The notes below the pieces were generated by a model. That model worked only from the letters and a program-made list of their open reading frames with translations, did no database searches and was not told the origin of the DNA. DNA of 64,000 bases from Microbacterium phyllosphaerae (GTDB lineage Bacteria; Actinomycetota; Actinomycetes; Actinomycetales; Microbacteriaceae): positions 3,348,001 to 3,412,000 of the forward strand of contig NZ_JAGIOA010000001.1 of NCBI RefSeq assembly GCF_017876435.1, in the 5' to 3' direction. Shown one piece after another: positions 16,949 through 25,549 of this stretch. Positions within the stretch are counted from its first letter, which is position 1. Each line of letters opens with the position of its first letter. The translations under genes were made by a program, and so were the position numbers.

Positions 16949-17619
16949 TGCGGCTCCCGCACGTGCACCCAGGCCAGGTGCGTGTCGGGACCGATCACGA
17001 TGCTCACCGCGTCGTCACGGGGTGCCACGGTCTCCGGCCGATCCGGAAGGAGTGAGAGTCGCGCCGCCCAGACATCGCTGTCGAGGCGCCACCAGGAACC
17101 GGCGACGAGGAATCCGAACGCACCGGCATCCGCCAGGGATTCCACCCGCTCGGGAGGACGGATCCAGGCCCCGCCGAGGCCCCGGAACCCGCCGGTCGCG
17201 AGCACGTAGCCACGCTGGTCGGCCCGGCCGGGCCACCAGAACCGATCGACTCGCTGCCGACGACGGAACTCGTCGAGCGCATCGACGCCGAGTCCGAGCG
17301 TCGCGGCGGCGGCCAGCCTCTGCCCCGCCGAATCGAGACGATCGAGTCGGGCGAGCGCGTCGGCGCGCAGACCGAGTGCCCCCGCACGCCACGCCGCGAG
17401 CGAGACGAGTTCGAGCGCACGCTCGCGGTCGGCCAGCGCAGCCGGGTCGTGCGCCGCCCCGGCGGCGAGCGCCCGGGCGAACAGCAGCGGGTCACCGTGG
17501 GCGCTGCGCACCGACGTCGCCGCGACGGAGGCGTCGAGCCCCGCAGACGCCAGATCGGGCAGTTCGGCCGGCGGGAAGGGTGCCGACACGTTCGCCAGCT
17601 GCACGGGGACGCGGTTCAC
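16945..17619 (-). CDS. Uncharacterised protein between moxR and VWA genes
   Basis: 224 residues, family not recognised. The first ~130 residues are Ala/Leu/Arg-rich helices (ALAAGAAHDPAALADRERAL, ARLDRLDSAGQRLAAAATLG). The C-terminal ~90 look like a beta-rich domain with several Trp residues (RFWWPGR, GGAWIRPPERV, AGSWWRLDSDVWAARLSL) ending in IGPDTHLAWVHVREPQ. No signal or membrane segment. ATGA overlaps with both moxR (17616-17619) and the VWA gene (16945-16948) show it is translated as part of the unit, so it is probably a dedicated third component between ATPase and VWA protein. Confidence 0.82.
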   Translation of the reverse strand: MNRVPVQLANVSAPFPPAELPDLASAGLDASVAATSVRSAHGDPLLFARALAAGAAHDPAALADRERALELVSLAAWRAGALGLRADALARLDRLDSAGQRLAAAATLGLGVDALDEFRRRQRVDRFWWPGRADQRGYVLATGGFRGLGGAWIRPPERVESLADAGAFGFLVAGSWWRLDSDVWAARLSLLPDRPETVAPRDDAVSIVIGPDTHLAWVHVREPQ

Positions 17620-19184
17620 CCGCGCAGCTCCTGCCAGCGCACGTAGGCGGTGTACCGCTGATGCAGGTACTTCAGGGCGATGACGTCATCGAAGTCGCGA
17701 CCGTACAGCTTGCCGACCGTGGCGATCCGGCGCAGCTGCGCCTCGACTGCGGTGATGCGACGGGAGGCCTCGAGCGCCGGCACGCCGTCGAGTCCGCGGT
17801 CGAACTCGGCGAGCAGCGCGGCGACCTCGTCGTCGGTGTCGCGCCCGAGCGCGTCATACTGTCGGCACGACTGCGCGAACAGGTCGGCCAGCCAGCTGAC
17901 GGTGTCGGTGCTGAGCTCGCGCTCGGCTCCGACGTCGAAGCGCGGATGCGTCGCGTTCGGCAGCAGCTTGCCGCGGAGCACGAACGGCAGGACCGCCGCG
18001 ACGTCGTCGAGTTCGACGGCATCCACACCCCGGAACCAGGCCATGGCCTTCGCGTACACGATGAGCGTCTGCAGCGCGCGCACCGAGAGTCCGTTGCGAG
18101 TCTGCGCCCCCAGATCGACCTCGAGGTCGGCTCCGCTGTTCGCCTCGATGACCTCGCCGACCCGTCCTCCTGCCGTCGTCACGACGTCCTTCGTGCGGTA
18201 CTCGAAGCGGCGTCCGCCGTGCTGCACGAACTCGAAGTGACTGAGGAAGAACCGCAGACGCTCACGCACGGCATCCGGGATCGGCACCGCTCGGATCTGC
18301 GCGCGCATCTCGGACTGCTGCGCCGCGTCGAACGAGAGCTCGACGGGCACATGCTCCTCGGGCTTCTCCCCCGCCTCGACCCGGGTGATGAGCTCGTCGA
18401 AGAACCGACTGTTGAACCCGGCCGCCTGCACCGTGACGTCCATGCGGTCGCGCAGCGCCTGGATGACGGGGAATGTTCCGCCTCCGGCGTCGTCGTTGGC
18501 GGTGAAGAACCAGCTCTCCACTCCTCCGTCCGGCGCGGTGCGACGCATCTGGTCGTGACTCTCGACATACCCCTCCGCGACCATCGTCAGCAGCGCCGAC
18601 TGGGTCTTGGTGGGGATGCGGTTGTACTCGTCGATGATCTTGACGGGCAGACCCAACCAGTCGCGCCAGGCGATGCGGATGTCGGTCAGCTTCTCGGCTC
18701 CGACCAGATCACGGGGCAGCGGGATGCCGACGAGGTCGCTGACCGTGAGCTGAGGCTGGCCCTGCTGCACGGCCCGCCGGACATCCGCCGACGCCGTGCC
18801 CGCGAGCACGCCCATGAGCACGGCCACGGTGGTCTTGCCGCGACCCGGTCCGCCGATGAGCAGGCACTTGCCGCCGACCGCGAAGGTGAGCAGCGGCACG
18901 AGTACGTTGGAGGAGAACGACGCCTGCGTCGGCAGCGACACCGTCGCCCCGGCATCCCCCAGCCCGATCGAGAGCGGCTCGCCGTGCGAGAACTCCATGT
19001 CGTAGTACGGCGAGATCACCGCGCGATTGACGATCCAGTAGTACACCTGGCGGAGCTTCTCGTCGAGAGGCACGGCCGCCTGCGCTGCCGGACGGAACAG
19101 GTCCTCGGCGGTCAGTGCCTCGACGCCGTGGCCGCTGCCGGGGTTCGTGGGTGATGCGGAGACTCTGTTCCAGCGGTCGGGCAT
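17616..19184 (-). CDS. MoxR-family AAA+ ATPase
   Basis: 522 residues. MoxR-type AAA+ ATPase with Walker A GGPGRGKT at 111-118, Walker B VKIIDEYNR at 181-189 and a sensor-1-like WFFTANDD segment near 226. It is longer than simple MoxR proteins (~320-350): there are about 100 residues before the Walker A and a long helical C-terminal region (~300-522). MoxR ATPases work as chaperone-like remodelers together with VWA proteins, often assembling or activating a metal- or cofactor-containing target. It is the first gene of the five-gene overlapping set and starts 4 nt after the nadR stop, so it may be read from the murB-pnuC-nadR transcript. Confidence 0.9.
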   Translation of the reverse strand: MPDRWNRVSASPTNPGSGHGVEALTAEDLFRPAAQAAVPLDEKLRQVYYWIVNRAVISPYYDMEFSHGEPLSIGLGDAGATVSLPTQASFSSNVLVPLLTFAVGGKCLLIGGPGRGKTTVAVLMGVLAGTASADVRRAVQQGQPQLTVSDLVGIPLPRDLVGAEKLTDIRIAWRDWLGLPVKIIDEYNRIPTKTQSALLTMVAEGYVESHDQMRRTAPDGGVESWFFTANDDAGGGTFPVIQALRDRMDVTVQAAGFNSRFFDELITRVEAGEKPEEHVPVELSFDAAQQSEMRAQIRAVPIPDAVRERLRFFLSHFEFVQHGGRRFEYRTKDVVTTAGGRVGEVIEANSGADLEVDLGAQTRNGLSVRALQTLIVYAKAMAWFRGVDAVELDDVAAVLPFVLRGKLLPNATHPRFDVGAERELSTDTVSWLADLFAQSCRQYDALGRDTDDEVAALLAEFDRGLDGVPALEASRRITAVEAQLRRIATVGKLYGRDFDDVIALKYLHQRYTAYVRWQELRG

Positions 19185-19188
19185 GCGA

Positions 19189-20259
19189 TCATCCTAACGA
19201 TGTCGATCGGGCGTCCTTCTGGAGCGCTCGTTGCTCGTCGAGCGGCCGCGCCTCGAGCGGAACCGCGAAGCGCAGGTGCTCGGCGAGGAGCGGTGCGAGA
19301 GCGGATGCCGCGGCCTCGACCCGCGTCGGCACATCCCCTCGCACCTCGAGCCACGGCACGTCCTGCGCCGCCAGGACATCACGGAAGCGCTGCTGCATCC
19401 CGTGGCGGATGTGCTCGCCGTCGCGCATCCCGTCCTGCTCGAAGGGGATCTCGTCGCCCGTGAGCACGTAGAGCAGTGGCGGATGCGCGGCTGCCGCGTC
19501 GTACAGGCGCGCGGCCGTCGAGCCGACGTAGCGCTCGTGCCACAGCGCTGTCGCGAGCACGTCCGTGTCGCACACCAGCACCGGCAGCGGAACCTCTCTC
19601 AGAGCCTGCTGCTCGAGGGCGATCTGCCGGTCGACGATGAGGTCGAACTCGTCGCTGCGCCACGGCGCCGCGAGGCCCCCCTCGCGGATCTCGGAGTGCT
19701 CGCGCCCGTACTCCGGCACCCACAGCGTTCCCAGCCTCTCGGCCAGCGCGGCAGCGAGAGTGGTGGACCCGGTGGACTCCGCCCCCAGCACAACGATCCG
19801 GGCGGTCAGCCAGGCGCGCACCGCAGGCGCCAGCTCATGCCAGTTGCCGGCGACGTCGGCGCGGATGGCAGTCCCCGAGACCGGGTTGATCCGTCGCCCC
19901 TCATCGATCCGCACCCACCGGGCGTCGAGCCGCCTCGCCAGCTCACCCCCGTAGGCGTCGCACGAGAACACCGTGTCGACGGGCTCGTCGAGCAGCGACC
20001 CGATCAGCGCCATGTGCTCGTCCCACGCGGCCTCGGACTCGAAGTCCACGGGGGCGTCGTCCATCGCCGCGACCACGCGCACGCCCGGGTGCGACTCACG
20101 GATCCACTCGGCGCGCACCTCGAGCGGGATCGACTCGACCGAGGCGCCCAGCACCTGGACGGTGACCCGGTCGCTGTCGCGCTGGGCCTGGCGGATGAGG
20201 TGCGAGTGCCCGCTGTGGAACGGATAGAACTTGCCGAGGACGAGTCCGTGACCGCTCAT
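19189..20259 (-). CDS. nadR: NadR-type bifunctional NMN adenylyltransferase / nicotinamide riboside kinase
   Basis: 356 residues. The N-terminal nucleotidyltransferase domain has GKFYPFHSGHSHLIRQA with the HxGH motif at 15-18; the C-terminal kinase domain starts near 152. Together they convert nicotinamide riboside to NMN and then NAD. No N-terminal HTH is present, so it is enzyme only. The kinase P-loop reads GAESTGSTT (159-167): the usual P-loop lysine is replaced by Ser165, so ATP binding must differ from textbook kinases or this activity is weak. It follows pnuC by 10 nt, which supports riboside uptake plus salvage. The moxR gene begins 4 nt later. Confidence 0.92.
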   Translation of the reverse strand: MSGHGLVLGKFYPFHSGHSHLIRQAQRDSDRVTVQVLGASVESIPLEVRAEWIRESHPGVRVVAAMDDAPVDFESEAAWDEHMALIGSLLDEPVDTVFSCDAYGGELARRLDARWVRIDEGRRINPVSGTAIRADVAGNWHELAPAVRAWLTARIVVLGAESTGSTTLAAALAERLGTLWVPEYGREHSEIREGGLAAPWRSDEFDLIVDRQIALEQQALREVPLPVLVCDTDVLATALWHERYVGSTAARLYDAAAAHPPLLYVLTGDEIPFEQDGMRDGEHIRHGMQQRFRDVLAAQDVPWLEVRGDVPTRVEAAASALAPLLAEHLRFAVPLEARPLDEQRALQKDARSTSLG

Positions 20260-20269
20260 GCGTCTCGCC

Positions 20270-20899
20270 TCACGATCGAGCGGACTCGGAGGTCATCGAC
20301 GAGGTGGCCGCCGGATCAGCCTCGCGATCGGTGAGCGCGGCTCGCCGCCACGACCGGTAGCCGATCAGGCACAGGCCGACGAAGAGCGCGTAGAGCGCGG
20401 CGATGACCCAGAGACCCGCGACGATCGAGAGGGCGACGAAGGCGATGTCGACACCGATCCAGACGAACCAGTTCTCGATCCACTTGCGGTTGAGCATGTA
20501 CTGCGCCACGAGGCTCGCGGCCGTCGTCGCGGCATCCGGGATCGCGACCTGCGAGTCCGTGAACGTCGTGAGCACCCACACCAGCACGGCGGCACCGACG
20601 ACTGCCGCGAGCACCAGCCACGGCCACGCGCGCCTCGGGGTGTTCGCCACGTAGGTGCGGCTCTGCTCGGCACCGCGCGTCCAGCGCCACCAGCCGTGCG
20701 CGCCCATCAGCAGATAGACCACCTGCAGCACGGCCGTGGCATACAGGCCTGCGCCGATGAAGACGACGAACAGCACCACGTTGTTGGCGATGCCGATCGG
20801 GTAGTTCCAGACGTTGCGCCGACCGGCGAGCCACACGCAGATCGCGCCGGTGACGAAGCCGAGAACCTGAGGCCACTCGGCCTGGAGCCATTCGAGCAC
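20270..20899 (-). CDS. pnuC: PnuC-type nicotinamide riboside transporter
   Basis: 209 residues with about seven hydrophobic helices. The start is the GTG at 20899 (VLEWLQAEWPQVLGF), preceded by TAGGAG 5 nt upstream; the frame continuing upstream into murB is spurious. Family marks are RRNVWNYPIGIANNVVLF, YLLMGAHGWWRWTRG and NRKWIENWFVWIGVD, the Trp/Asn-rich motifs that line the substrate channel in PnuC. It moves nicotinamide riboside by facilitated diffusion, trapped by the kinase encoded next. It sits 7 nt after murB. Confidence 0.93.
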   Translation of the reverse strand: MLEWLQAEWPQVLGFVTGAICVWLAGRRNVWNYPIGIANNVVLFVVFIGAGLYATAVLQVVYLLMGAHGWWRWTRGAEQSRTYVANTPRRAWPWLVLAAVVGAAVLVWVLTTFTDSQVAIPDAATTAASLVAQYMLNRKWIENWFVWIGVDIAFVALSIVAGLWVIAALYALFVGLCLIGYRSWRRAALTDREADPAATSSMTSESARS

Positions 20900-20906
20900 G
20901 GAACTC

Positions 20907-22052
20907 CTACAGCTCGACGCCGAGCAGCACCGGCTCGGGCTGCAGCACGAGACCGAACTCGGCGTGCACACGGCTCTGGATGAACCGGGCGAGCTCAGAG
21001 ACCTCGGCCGCCGTCGCTCCACCGCGGTTGGTCAGCGCGAGGGCGTGCTTGGTCGAGACGGATGCCCTCGATCGGGGCAGTTTGAACCCCTTGCGGATCC
21101 CCGCCTGCTCGATCAGCCACGCTGCGCTCACCTTGACGTCCGGAGCCTCGGCCTTGGCCGGGGGCACGAATCCGTCGTACGCCGCGAGCGGGATCACCGT
21201 CACGGCATCGAGGTCGGGCGACACGGGCCAGCGCGGGCATTCGGGCGGCAGCGCGCGGGCGACGACCTCGGGCACGATCGCGTTCTGGAAGAACGAGCCG
21301 ACGCCGTGCGTATCGGGGTCGTTCTCGTCGAGCAGCATCCCCTTCGACGCGCGAGTGGCGAGGATGCGCTCGCGCACCCATCCGAGTGGCACGGGCGCGT
21401 CGGAGTCGAGACCGAGCGCTCGGCGCAGCTGCTCGCCGCGGACGACACGCTCTCCTGCGACGACGAGGTCGACCGTGACCGACAGGATGACGGCACGGCG
21501 CTGCGGCACGCTGCCGTAGTGGTGCTTGAGCACGGACGTGCGGAACCCGAGCCCGAGGTCTGCGGCAGAGACCACGGAGATCTTCCCCGTCGCCTCGTCG
21601 ATCAGCTCGACCTCGACGAGGGTCTCCTGGATCTCCTGCCCGTAGGCGCCGATGTTCTGCACGGGAGCCGCCCCGACGGTACCGGGAATGCCGCTCATCG
21701 CCTCGAGACCGGCGTAGCCGTGCTCGACGGCGTAGGCGACGAGGTCGTCCCAGCCGTGCCCGGCCTGCACACGCAGACGGACGCGGCCGTCGTGCGGCGA
21801 CGGAAGTTCGTCGATGCCGCGGGTCAGGACGCGGATGACCGTGCCCTCGAACGGCTCGTCGCCGATGAAGAGATTGGAGCCCCCTCCGAGGACGAACCAC
21901 TCCTCACCACGCGACCACACATCGGTGAGCGCGTCGACGAGCTCCGCCGAGGTCGTCGCCTCGAGCATCCGCTCGGGGGCGCCGCCGGTGCGGAGGGTCG
22001 TCAGGGTCGAGAGCCGCAGCGGCTCGACCTCGTGCACCACGGGATCACCCAT
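20907..22052 (-). CDS. murB: UDP-N-acetylenolpyruvoylglucosamine reductase
   Basis: 381 residues; makes UDP-N-acetylmuramate for peptidoglycan with FAD and NADPH. FAD-binding signature LGGGSNLFIGDEPFEGTVIR near 56-75, SGIPGTVGAAPVQNIGAYGQE near 120-140 and the C-terminal AAWLIEQAGIRKGFKL are typical. It is longer than E. coli MurB and fits the actinobacterial type. Its ATG shares a base with the stop of the MaoC-like gene (TGATG). The pair of MaoC-fold genes just upstream of murB is a known actinobacterial arrangement. Confidence 0.96.
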   Translation of the reverse strand: MGDPVVHEVEPLRLSTLTTLRTGGAPERMLEATTSAELVDALTDVWSRGEEWFVLGGGSNLFIGDEPFEGTVIRVLTRGIDELPSPHDGRVRLRVQAGHGWDDLVAYAVEHGYAGLEAMSGIPGTVGAAPVQNIGAYGQEIQETLVEVELIDEATGKISVVSAADLGLGFRTSVLKHHYGSVPQRRAVILSVTVDLVVAGERVVRGEQLRRALGLDSDAPVPLGWVRERILATRASKGMLLDENDPDTHGVGSFFQNAIVPEVVARALPPECPRWPVSPDLDAVTVIPLAAYDGFVPPAKAEAPDVKVSAAWLIEQAGIRKGFKLPRSRASVSTKHALALTNRGGATAAEVSELARFIQSRVHAEFGLVLQPEPVLLGVEL

Positions 22053-22450
22053 CAGGAGGCGATGCGCAGCTGCGCCTTGACGAGCACGGTCGTCCCACCG
22101 AAGGTCACCTTGAGATCGACCCGCGTCGAGGCCTCGTCCACCGCGCCCACGGTGGCCAGCACATGCAGGTCGGCTCCGTCGTTCGGGTCGACGACGACGG
22201 GCTTCGTGAAGCGCACACCGTAGTCGAGGATCCGGGTGCCCGGCTCGAGCGCGGCCACGACCACCGACGAGGCGATGCCCATCGTGAGCATGCCGTGCGC
22301 GAGGACTCCGGGGAGGCCCACCGAGGCCGCGACGTCGTCACGGTAGTGGATCGGGTTGAAGTCCCCCGACGCGCCCGCGTAGCGGACCAGGGATTCCCGG
22401 GTGAGGTGGACGGTGCGCTCTGCGACGACGTCTCCGACAGCGAACGGCAT
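22052..22450 (-). CDS. MaoC-fold dehydratase/enoyl-CoA hydratase-like protein
   Basis: 132 residues from ATG 22450; a GTG one codon earlier (22453) would give a GTGA overlap and cannot be excluded. A single hotdog domain with the hydratase 2 motif: YAGASGDFNPIHYRDDVA around 25-42 contains the catalytic Asp and His, and GVLAHGMLTMG follows. With the neighbouring FAS1-like hotdog protein it resembles the HadA/HadB pair of mycobacteria that dehydrates beta-hydroxyacyl intermediates. In a non-mycolate organism the substrate is uncertain. Confidence 0.9.
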   Translation of the reverse strand: MPFAVGDVVAERTVHLTRESLVRYAGASGDFNPIHYRDDVAASVGLPGVLAHGMLTMGIASSVVVAALEPGTRILDYGVRFTKPVVVDPNDGADLHVLATVGAVDEASTRVDLKVTFGGTTVLVKAQLRIAS

Positions 22451-22905
22451 CACGCGGCTCCTTCTTCGGCGCCGACCAGCAGCACGCTGGTGGCGGTGAC
22501 GACGTGCTCGCCGGCGGCATCCGTGATCTCGGCCTCGCTGGTGATCATGGCGTTGCCGCCCATCATGCGGATGCCGGTCACCCGCAGCCGACCCGTGAGC
22601 TCGTCGCCCGCCACGATCGGCCGGGTGTACGTGAACTTCTGCTCGGCGTGGATCGTCCGTGCCAGCACGATGCCCGAATCCGGTTCGGCGAGCAGCTGCT
22701 GCAGCGTGTGGTCCTGGATGACCATCGCGAAGGTCGGCGGCGCCACGACGTCGTCGAAGCCCGCCGCACGAGCGGCCTCGACGTCGGTGTGCTGCGGAGC
22801 ATCGGCGAAGACGGCGCGCGCGAACTCGCGCACCTTCTCGCGGCCGACGAGGTAGGGGGACGTCGGCGGGAACTCCCGGCCGACCAGATCTTGGTTCACT
22901 GCCAC
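22450..22905 (-). CDS. FAS1-like dehydratase / MaoC N-terminal-type protein
   Basis: 151 residues, hotdog fold of the MaoC_dehydrat_N group (VNQDLVGREFPPTSPYLVGR, ARTIHAEQKFTYTRPIVAGD, VTATSVLLVG). Such proteins lack the catalytic Asp/His pair and form heterodimers with a catalytic MaoC partner, here encoded immediately downstream with overlapping stop/start. It is first in a minus-strand run that continues through murB, pnuC and nadR to the MoxR unit. No strong promoter was recognised in the 60-nt gap upstream. Confidence 0.9.
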   Translation of the reverse strand: MAVNQDLVGREFPPTSPYLVGREKVREFARAVFADAPQHTDVEAARAAGFDDVVAPPTFAMVIQDHTLQQLLAEPDSGIVLARTIHAEQKFTYTRPIVAGDELTGRLRVTGIRMMGGNAMITSEAEITDAAGEHVVTATSVLLVGAEEGAA

Positions 22906-22965
22906 CCCTCGATCCTACGTTCTCGGTCGCGGGGCGCGGTGACCGGCGACCGGATCAAAGACCGC

Positions 22966-23766
22966 TCAGTCCTTCTTCTTGCGACCCTTGATCGCCTTCA
23001 TGGCCATCTGCACGGCGATGACCACGAGGTATGCCGCGAACAGCATGTTGCCCACCACCGGGTCGATGAGGGTCGCGAGCCACGCTCCGAGGGCCGTGGT
23101 CGTGCACGCCGAGATCCCGACGATCGCCGCGGCGAGGAGGTCGACGTTGCGGTTGCGGAGGTTGCCGATCGTGCCGGAGATGGCGGTGGGGATCATCATG
23201 AGCAGCGACGTGCCCTTGGCCACGAGGTCGCTCGTGCCGAACGCGAGCATCAGCACGGGCACGACGATCACTCCCCCGCCGACGCCGATCAGCCCGGCGA
23301 GGATGCCGGTGCCGACGCCGACCACGAGCAGGGCGAGCCCGTTGAGCAGCTGCAGCTCGAACTCGGCGTCCCGCGACGGGACCACCAGGAACAGACTCAC
23401 GATCACGATCACGAGGAAGCCCACGAAGAACCATCGCAGCACGGTCTGCGAGATCTTCGGCAGCAGCCGGGTGCCGATCTGGGCGCCGACCACCGAGCCT
23501 GCCGCGAGGATCAGTGCGGGGATCCAGGCCACCGAGCCGTTGATCGCATAGGACACGACGCCGACCGTCGCAGTGGGGACGATCGCCGCGAGCGACGTGC
23601 CCGCGCCGAGACGCTGGTTGAAGTGCAGGAACAGCACGAGCAGCGGGACGATCACCGTGCCGCCACCCACGCCGAAGAGTCCGGAGAGGAGGCCTGCGAT
23701 CAGGCCGATGCCGATGAAGGCGGTGTAGGCGCGAGGCCCTCTGCTCAGGGTCTCTGCATCAGTCAC
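22966..23766 (-). CDS. Sulfite exporter TauE/SafE family permease
   Basis: 266 residues with about eight membrane helices in two repeats. The repeat motif is seen twice: GLLSGLFGVGGGTVIVPLLVL (near 24-44) and GILAGLIGVGGGVIVVPVLML (near 174-194), the TauE/SafE signature. Members export sulfite, sulfoacetate or other organosulfur or carboxylate anions; the substrate cannot be deduced. A short basic C-terminus (KAIKGRKKKD) faces the cytoplasm. It is a separate gene 60 nt from the MaoC unit and divergent from the following acyl-CoA ligase gene. Confidence 0.93.
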   Translation of the reverse strand: MTDAETLSRGPRAYTAFIGIGLIAGLLSGLFGVGGGTVIVPLLVLFLHFNQRLGAGTSLAAIVPTATVGVVSYAINGSVAWIPALILAAGSVVGAQIGTRLLPKISQTVLRWFFVGFLVIVIVSLFLVVPSRDAEFELQLLNGLALLVVGVGTGILAGLIGVGGGVIVVPVLMLAFGTSDLVAKGTSLLMMIPTAISGTIGNLRNRNVDLLAAAIVGISACTTTALGAWLATLIDPVVGNMLFAAYLVVIAVQMAMKAIKGRKKKD

Positions 23767-23897
23767 CGGATCAGCCTACTCCCGGGGATTCGGCTCCGTG
23801 GACGGGTCACACGCAGGCCCTGGGACTCGGTGCCTAACTGTGCGACACTGGATCGCACCAGCCGGCGTCGTCGCCTCCCCGGATCGAAGGAGATCTC

Positions 23898-25469
23898 ATG
23901 GTGCGCAGTTCCTATCCCGATGTCGAGATCCCTGCGGTCTCGATCCACGAGTTCCTGTTCGGCGATGTCGACGAGGAACGGCTCGATGCGGTGGCGATCG
24001 TCGACGGCATGAGCGGCGCGACGACGACCTACCGCCAGCTGATCGGACAGATCGACCTGTTCGCCGGTGCCCTCGCGGCCAGGGGCGTCGGAGTCGGCAC
24101 GAAGGTCGGCATCCTCTGCCCGAACGTCCCGGCATTCGCCACGGTGTTCCACGGCGTCCTCCGGGCGGGTGCGACGGCCACGACCATCAACTCCCTCTAC
24201 ACCCCAGAGGAGATCGCGAACCAGCTGACGGATGCCGAGGCGACCTGGCTCATCACGGTCTCGCCCCTGCTCCCCGGCGCGAAGGCTGCTGCCGCGGCGC
24301 TCGGCTTCGACGATGACCACGTGATCGTGCTCGACGGGGCCGACGGGCATCCGTCTCTGCCCGCGCTGCTCGGCGAAGGGCGGGCCGCACCCGAGGTGTC
24401 ATTCGACCCCGCGACGCACCTCGCCGTGCTCCCCTACTCGTCAGGCACGACCGGGCGCCCCAAGGGCGTCATGCTCACTCACCGCAACCTGATCGCGAAC
24501 GTGAGCCAGTGCCGGTCGACGATCTCACTCGGCGACGACGATCGCGTGCTCGCGGTGCTGCCGTTCTTCCACATCTACGGCATGACCGTGCTGCTGAACT
24601 TCGCTCTGCGGCAGCGTGCGGCACTCGTCACGATGCCGAAGTTCGACCTCGGCGAGTTCCTCCGCGTCGTGCAGGAGCACCGCACGACGTGGGTGTTCAT
24701 CGCCCCGCCGATCGCGGTCGCCCTGGCGAAGCATCCGCTCGTCGATCAGTTCGACACCTCTGCGATCAAGGTGATCTTCTCGGGTGCGGCGCCCCTCGAC
24801 GGCGCCCTGGCCTCGGCCGTCGCGAACCGTCTCGGCTGCATCGTCTGCCAGGGCTACGGCATGACCGAGACCAGCCCTGTGACCCACGCGATCCCCTACG
24901 ACCGCCCCGACATCGACCGCTCCTCGGTCGGCATGCTGCTGGCGAACACCGAGGCCAGGCTGGTCGCCGAAGACGGCAGCGACGTCGAAGCACCCGGCGA
25001 GGGTACGAGTGCCCCGGGCGAACTGCTGATCCGCGGACCCCAGGTCATGAAGGGCTACCTGAACAGGCCGGATGCCACGGCCGAGATGCTCGACGCGGAC
25101 GGGTGGCTGCACACCGGCGATGTCGCGACGGTCACGCACGACGGCATCTTCCGCATCGTCGATCGGCTGAAGGAGCTCATCAAGTACAAGGGCTACCAGG
25201 TGGCTCCCGCCGTGCTCGAAGCGGTGCTGCTCGAGCATCCGTCCATCGCCGATGCCGCCGTCATCGGCGCCCTCGACGACGACGGTCAGGAGGTGCCGAA
25301 GGCATTCGTGGTGCTGCAGCAGGGGGCGGACCTCGATGCGGATGCCGTGATCGCCCACGTCGCGGCCCACGTCGCCCCGCACGAGAAGGTGCGGCAGGTC
25401 GAGTTCATCGATGCGATCCCGAAGTCCGCGTCGGGCAAGATCCTCCGCAAGGACCTGCGCGCCCGCTGA
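23898..25469 (+). CDS. AMP-binding acyl/aryl-CoA ligase (4-coumarate-CoA ligase-like)
   Basis: 523-residue ANL enzyme. Core motifs: SSGTTGRPKG (181-190), GYGMTETSPVTH, GWLHTGDVATVTHDG, the hinge ELIKYKGYQVAPAVLE and C-terminal catalytic lysine in KSASGKILRKDLR. The pattern matches 4-coumarate-CoA ligase and medium/long-chain acyl-CoA synthetases; substrate unknown. The ATG has an AAGGAG ribosome-binding site 4 nt upstream. Single-gene unit, closed by a strong bidirectional terminator. It is a different branch from the benzoate-CoA ligase at 5317-6978. Confidence 0.92.
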   Translation: MVRSSYPDVEIPAVSIHEFLFGDVDEERLDAVAIVDGMSGATTTYRQLIGQIDLFAGALAARGVGVGTKVGILCPNVPAFATVFHGVLRAGATATTINSLYTPEEIANQLTDAEATWLITVSPLLPGAKAAAAALGFDDDHVIVLDGADGHPSLPALLGEGRAAPEVSFDPATHLAVLPYSSGTTGRPKGVMLTHRNLIANVSQCRSTISLGDDDRVLAVLPFFHIYGMTVLLNFALRQRAALVTMPKFDLGEFLRVVQEHRTTWVFIAPPIAVALAKHPLVDQFDTSAIKVIFSGAAPLDGALASAVANRLGCIVCQGYGMTETSPVTHAIPYDRPDIDRSSVGMLLANTEARLVAEDGSDVEAPGEGTSAPGELLIRGPQVMKGYLNRPDATAEMLDADGWLHTGDVATVTHDGIFRIVDRLKELIKYKGYQVAPAVLEAVLLEHPSIADAAVIGALDDDGQEVPKAFVVLQQGADLDADAVIAHVAAHVAPHEKVRQVEFIDAIPKSASGKILRKDLRAR

Positions 25470-25492
25470 TCGCGGGTCGTGACTCCCGGAGA

Positions 25493-25536
25493 ATGAAGAA
25501 GCCCGCCGTCCCTGTCGGGGCGGCGGGCTTCTTCAT
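25493..25536. terminator. Bidirectional intrinsic terminator (CoA ligase / rplQ)
   Basis: A perfect 16-bp stem (25493-25508 with 25521-25536) between convergent genes. It reads GAAGAAGCCCGCCG on one side, so a U-rich stretch (CTTCTTC) forms at the 3' end for either strand. It ends the alpha operon and the CoA ligase gene. Confidence 0.85.
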
Positions 25537-25549
25537 GCGAGCGAGGTGC

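Noticed and set aside
16497-19154. 885-codon plus-strand open frame over the moxR region
   Set aside because: Shadow; compositionally abnormal, Arg-rich, no motif, while the opposite strand has clear Walker and MIDAS motifs and overlapping starts.
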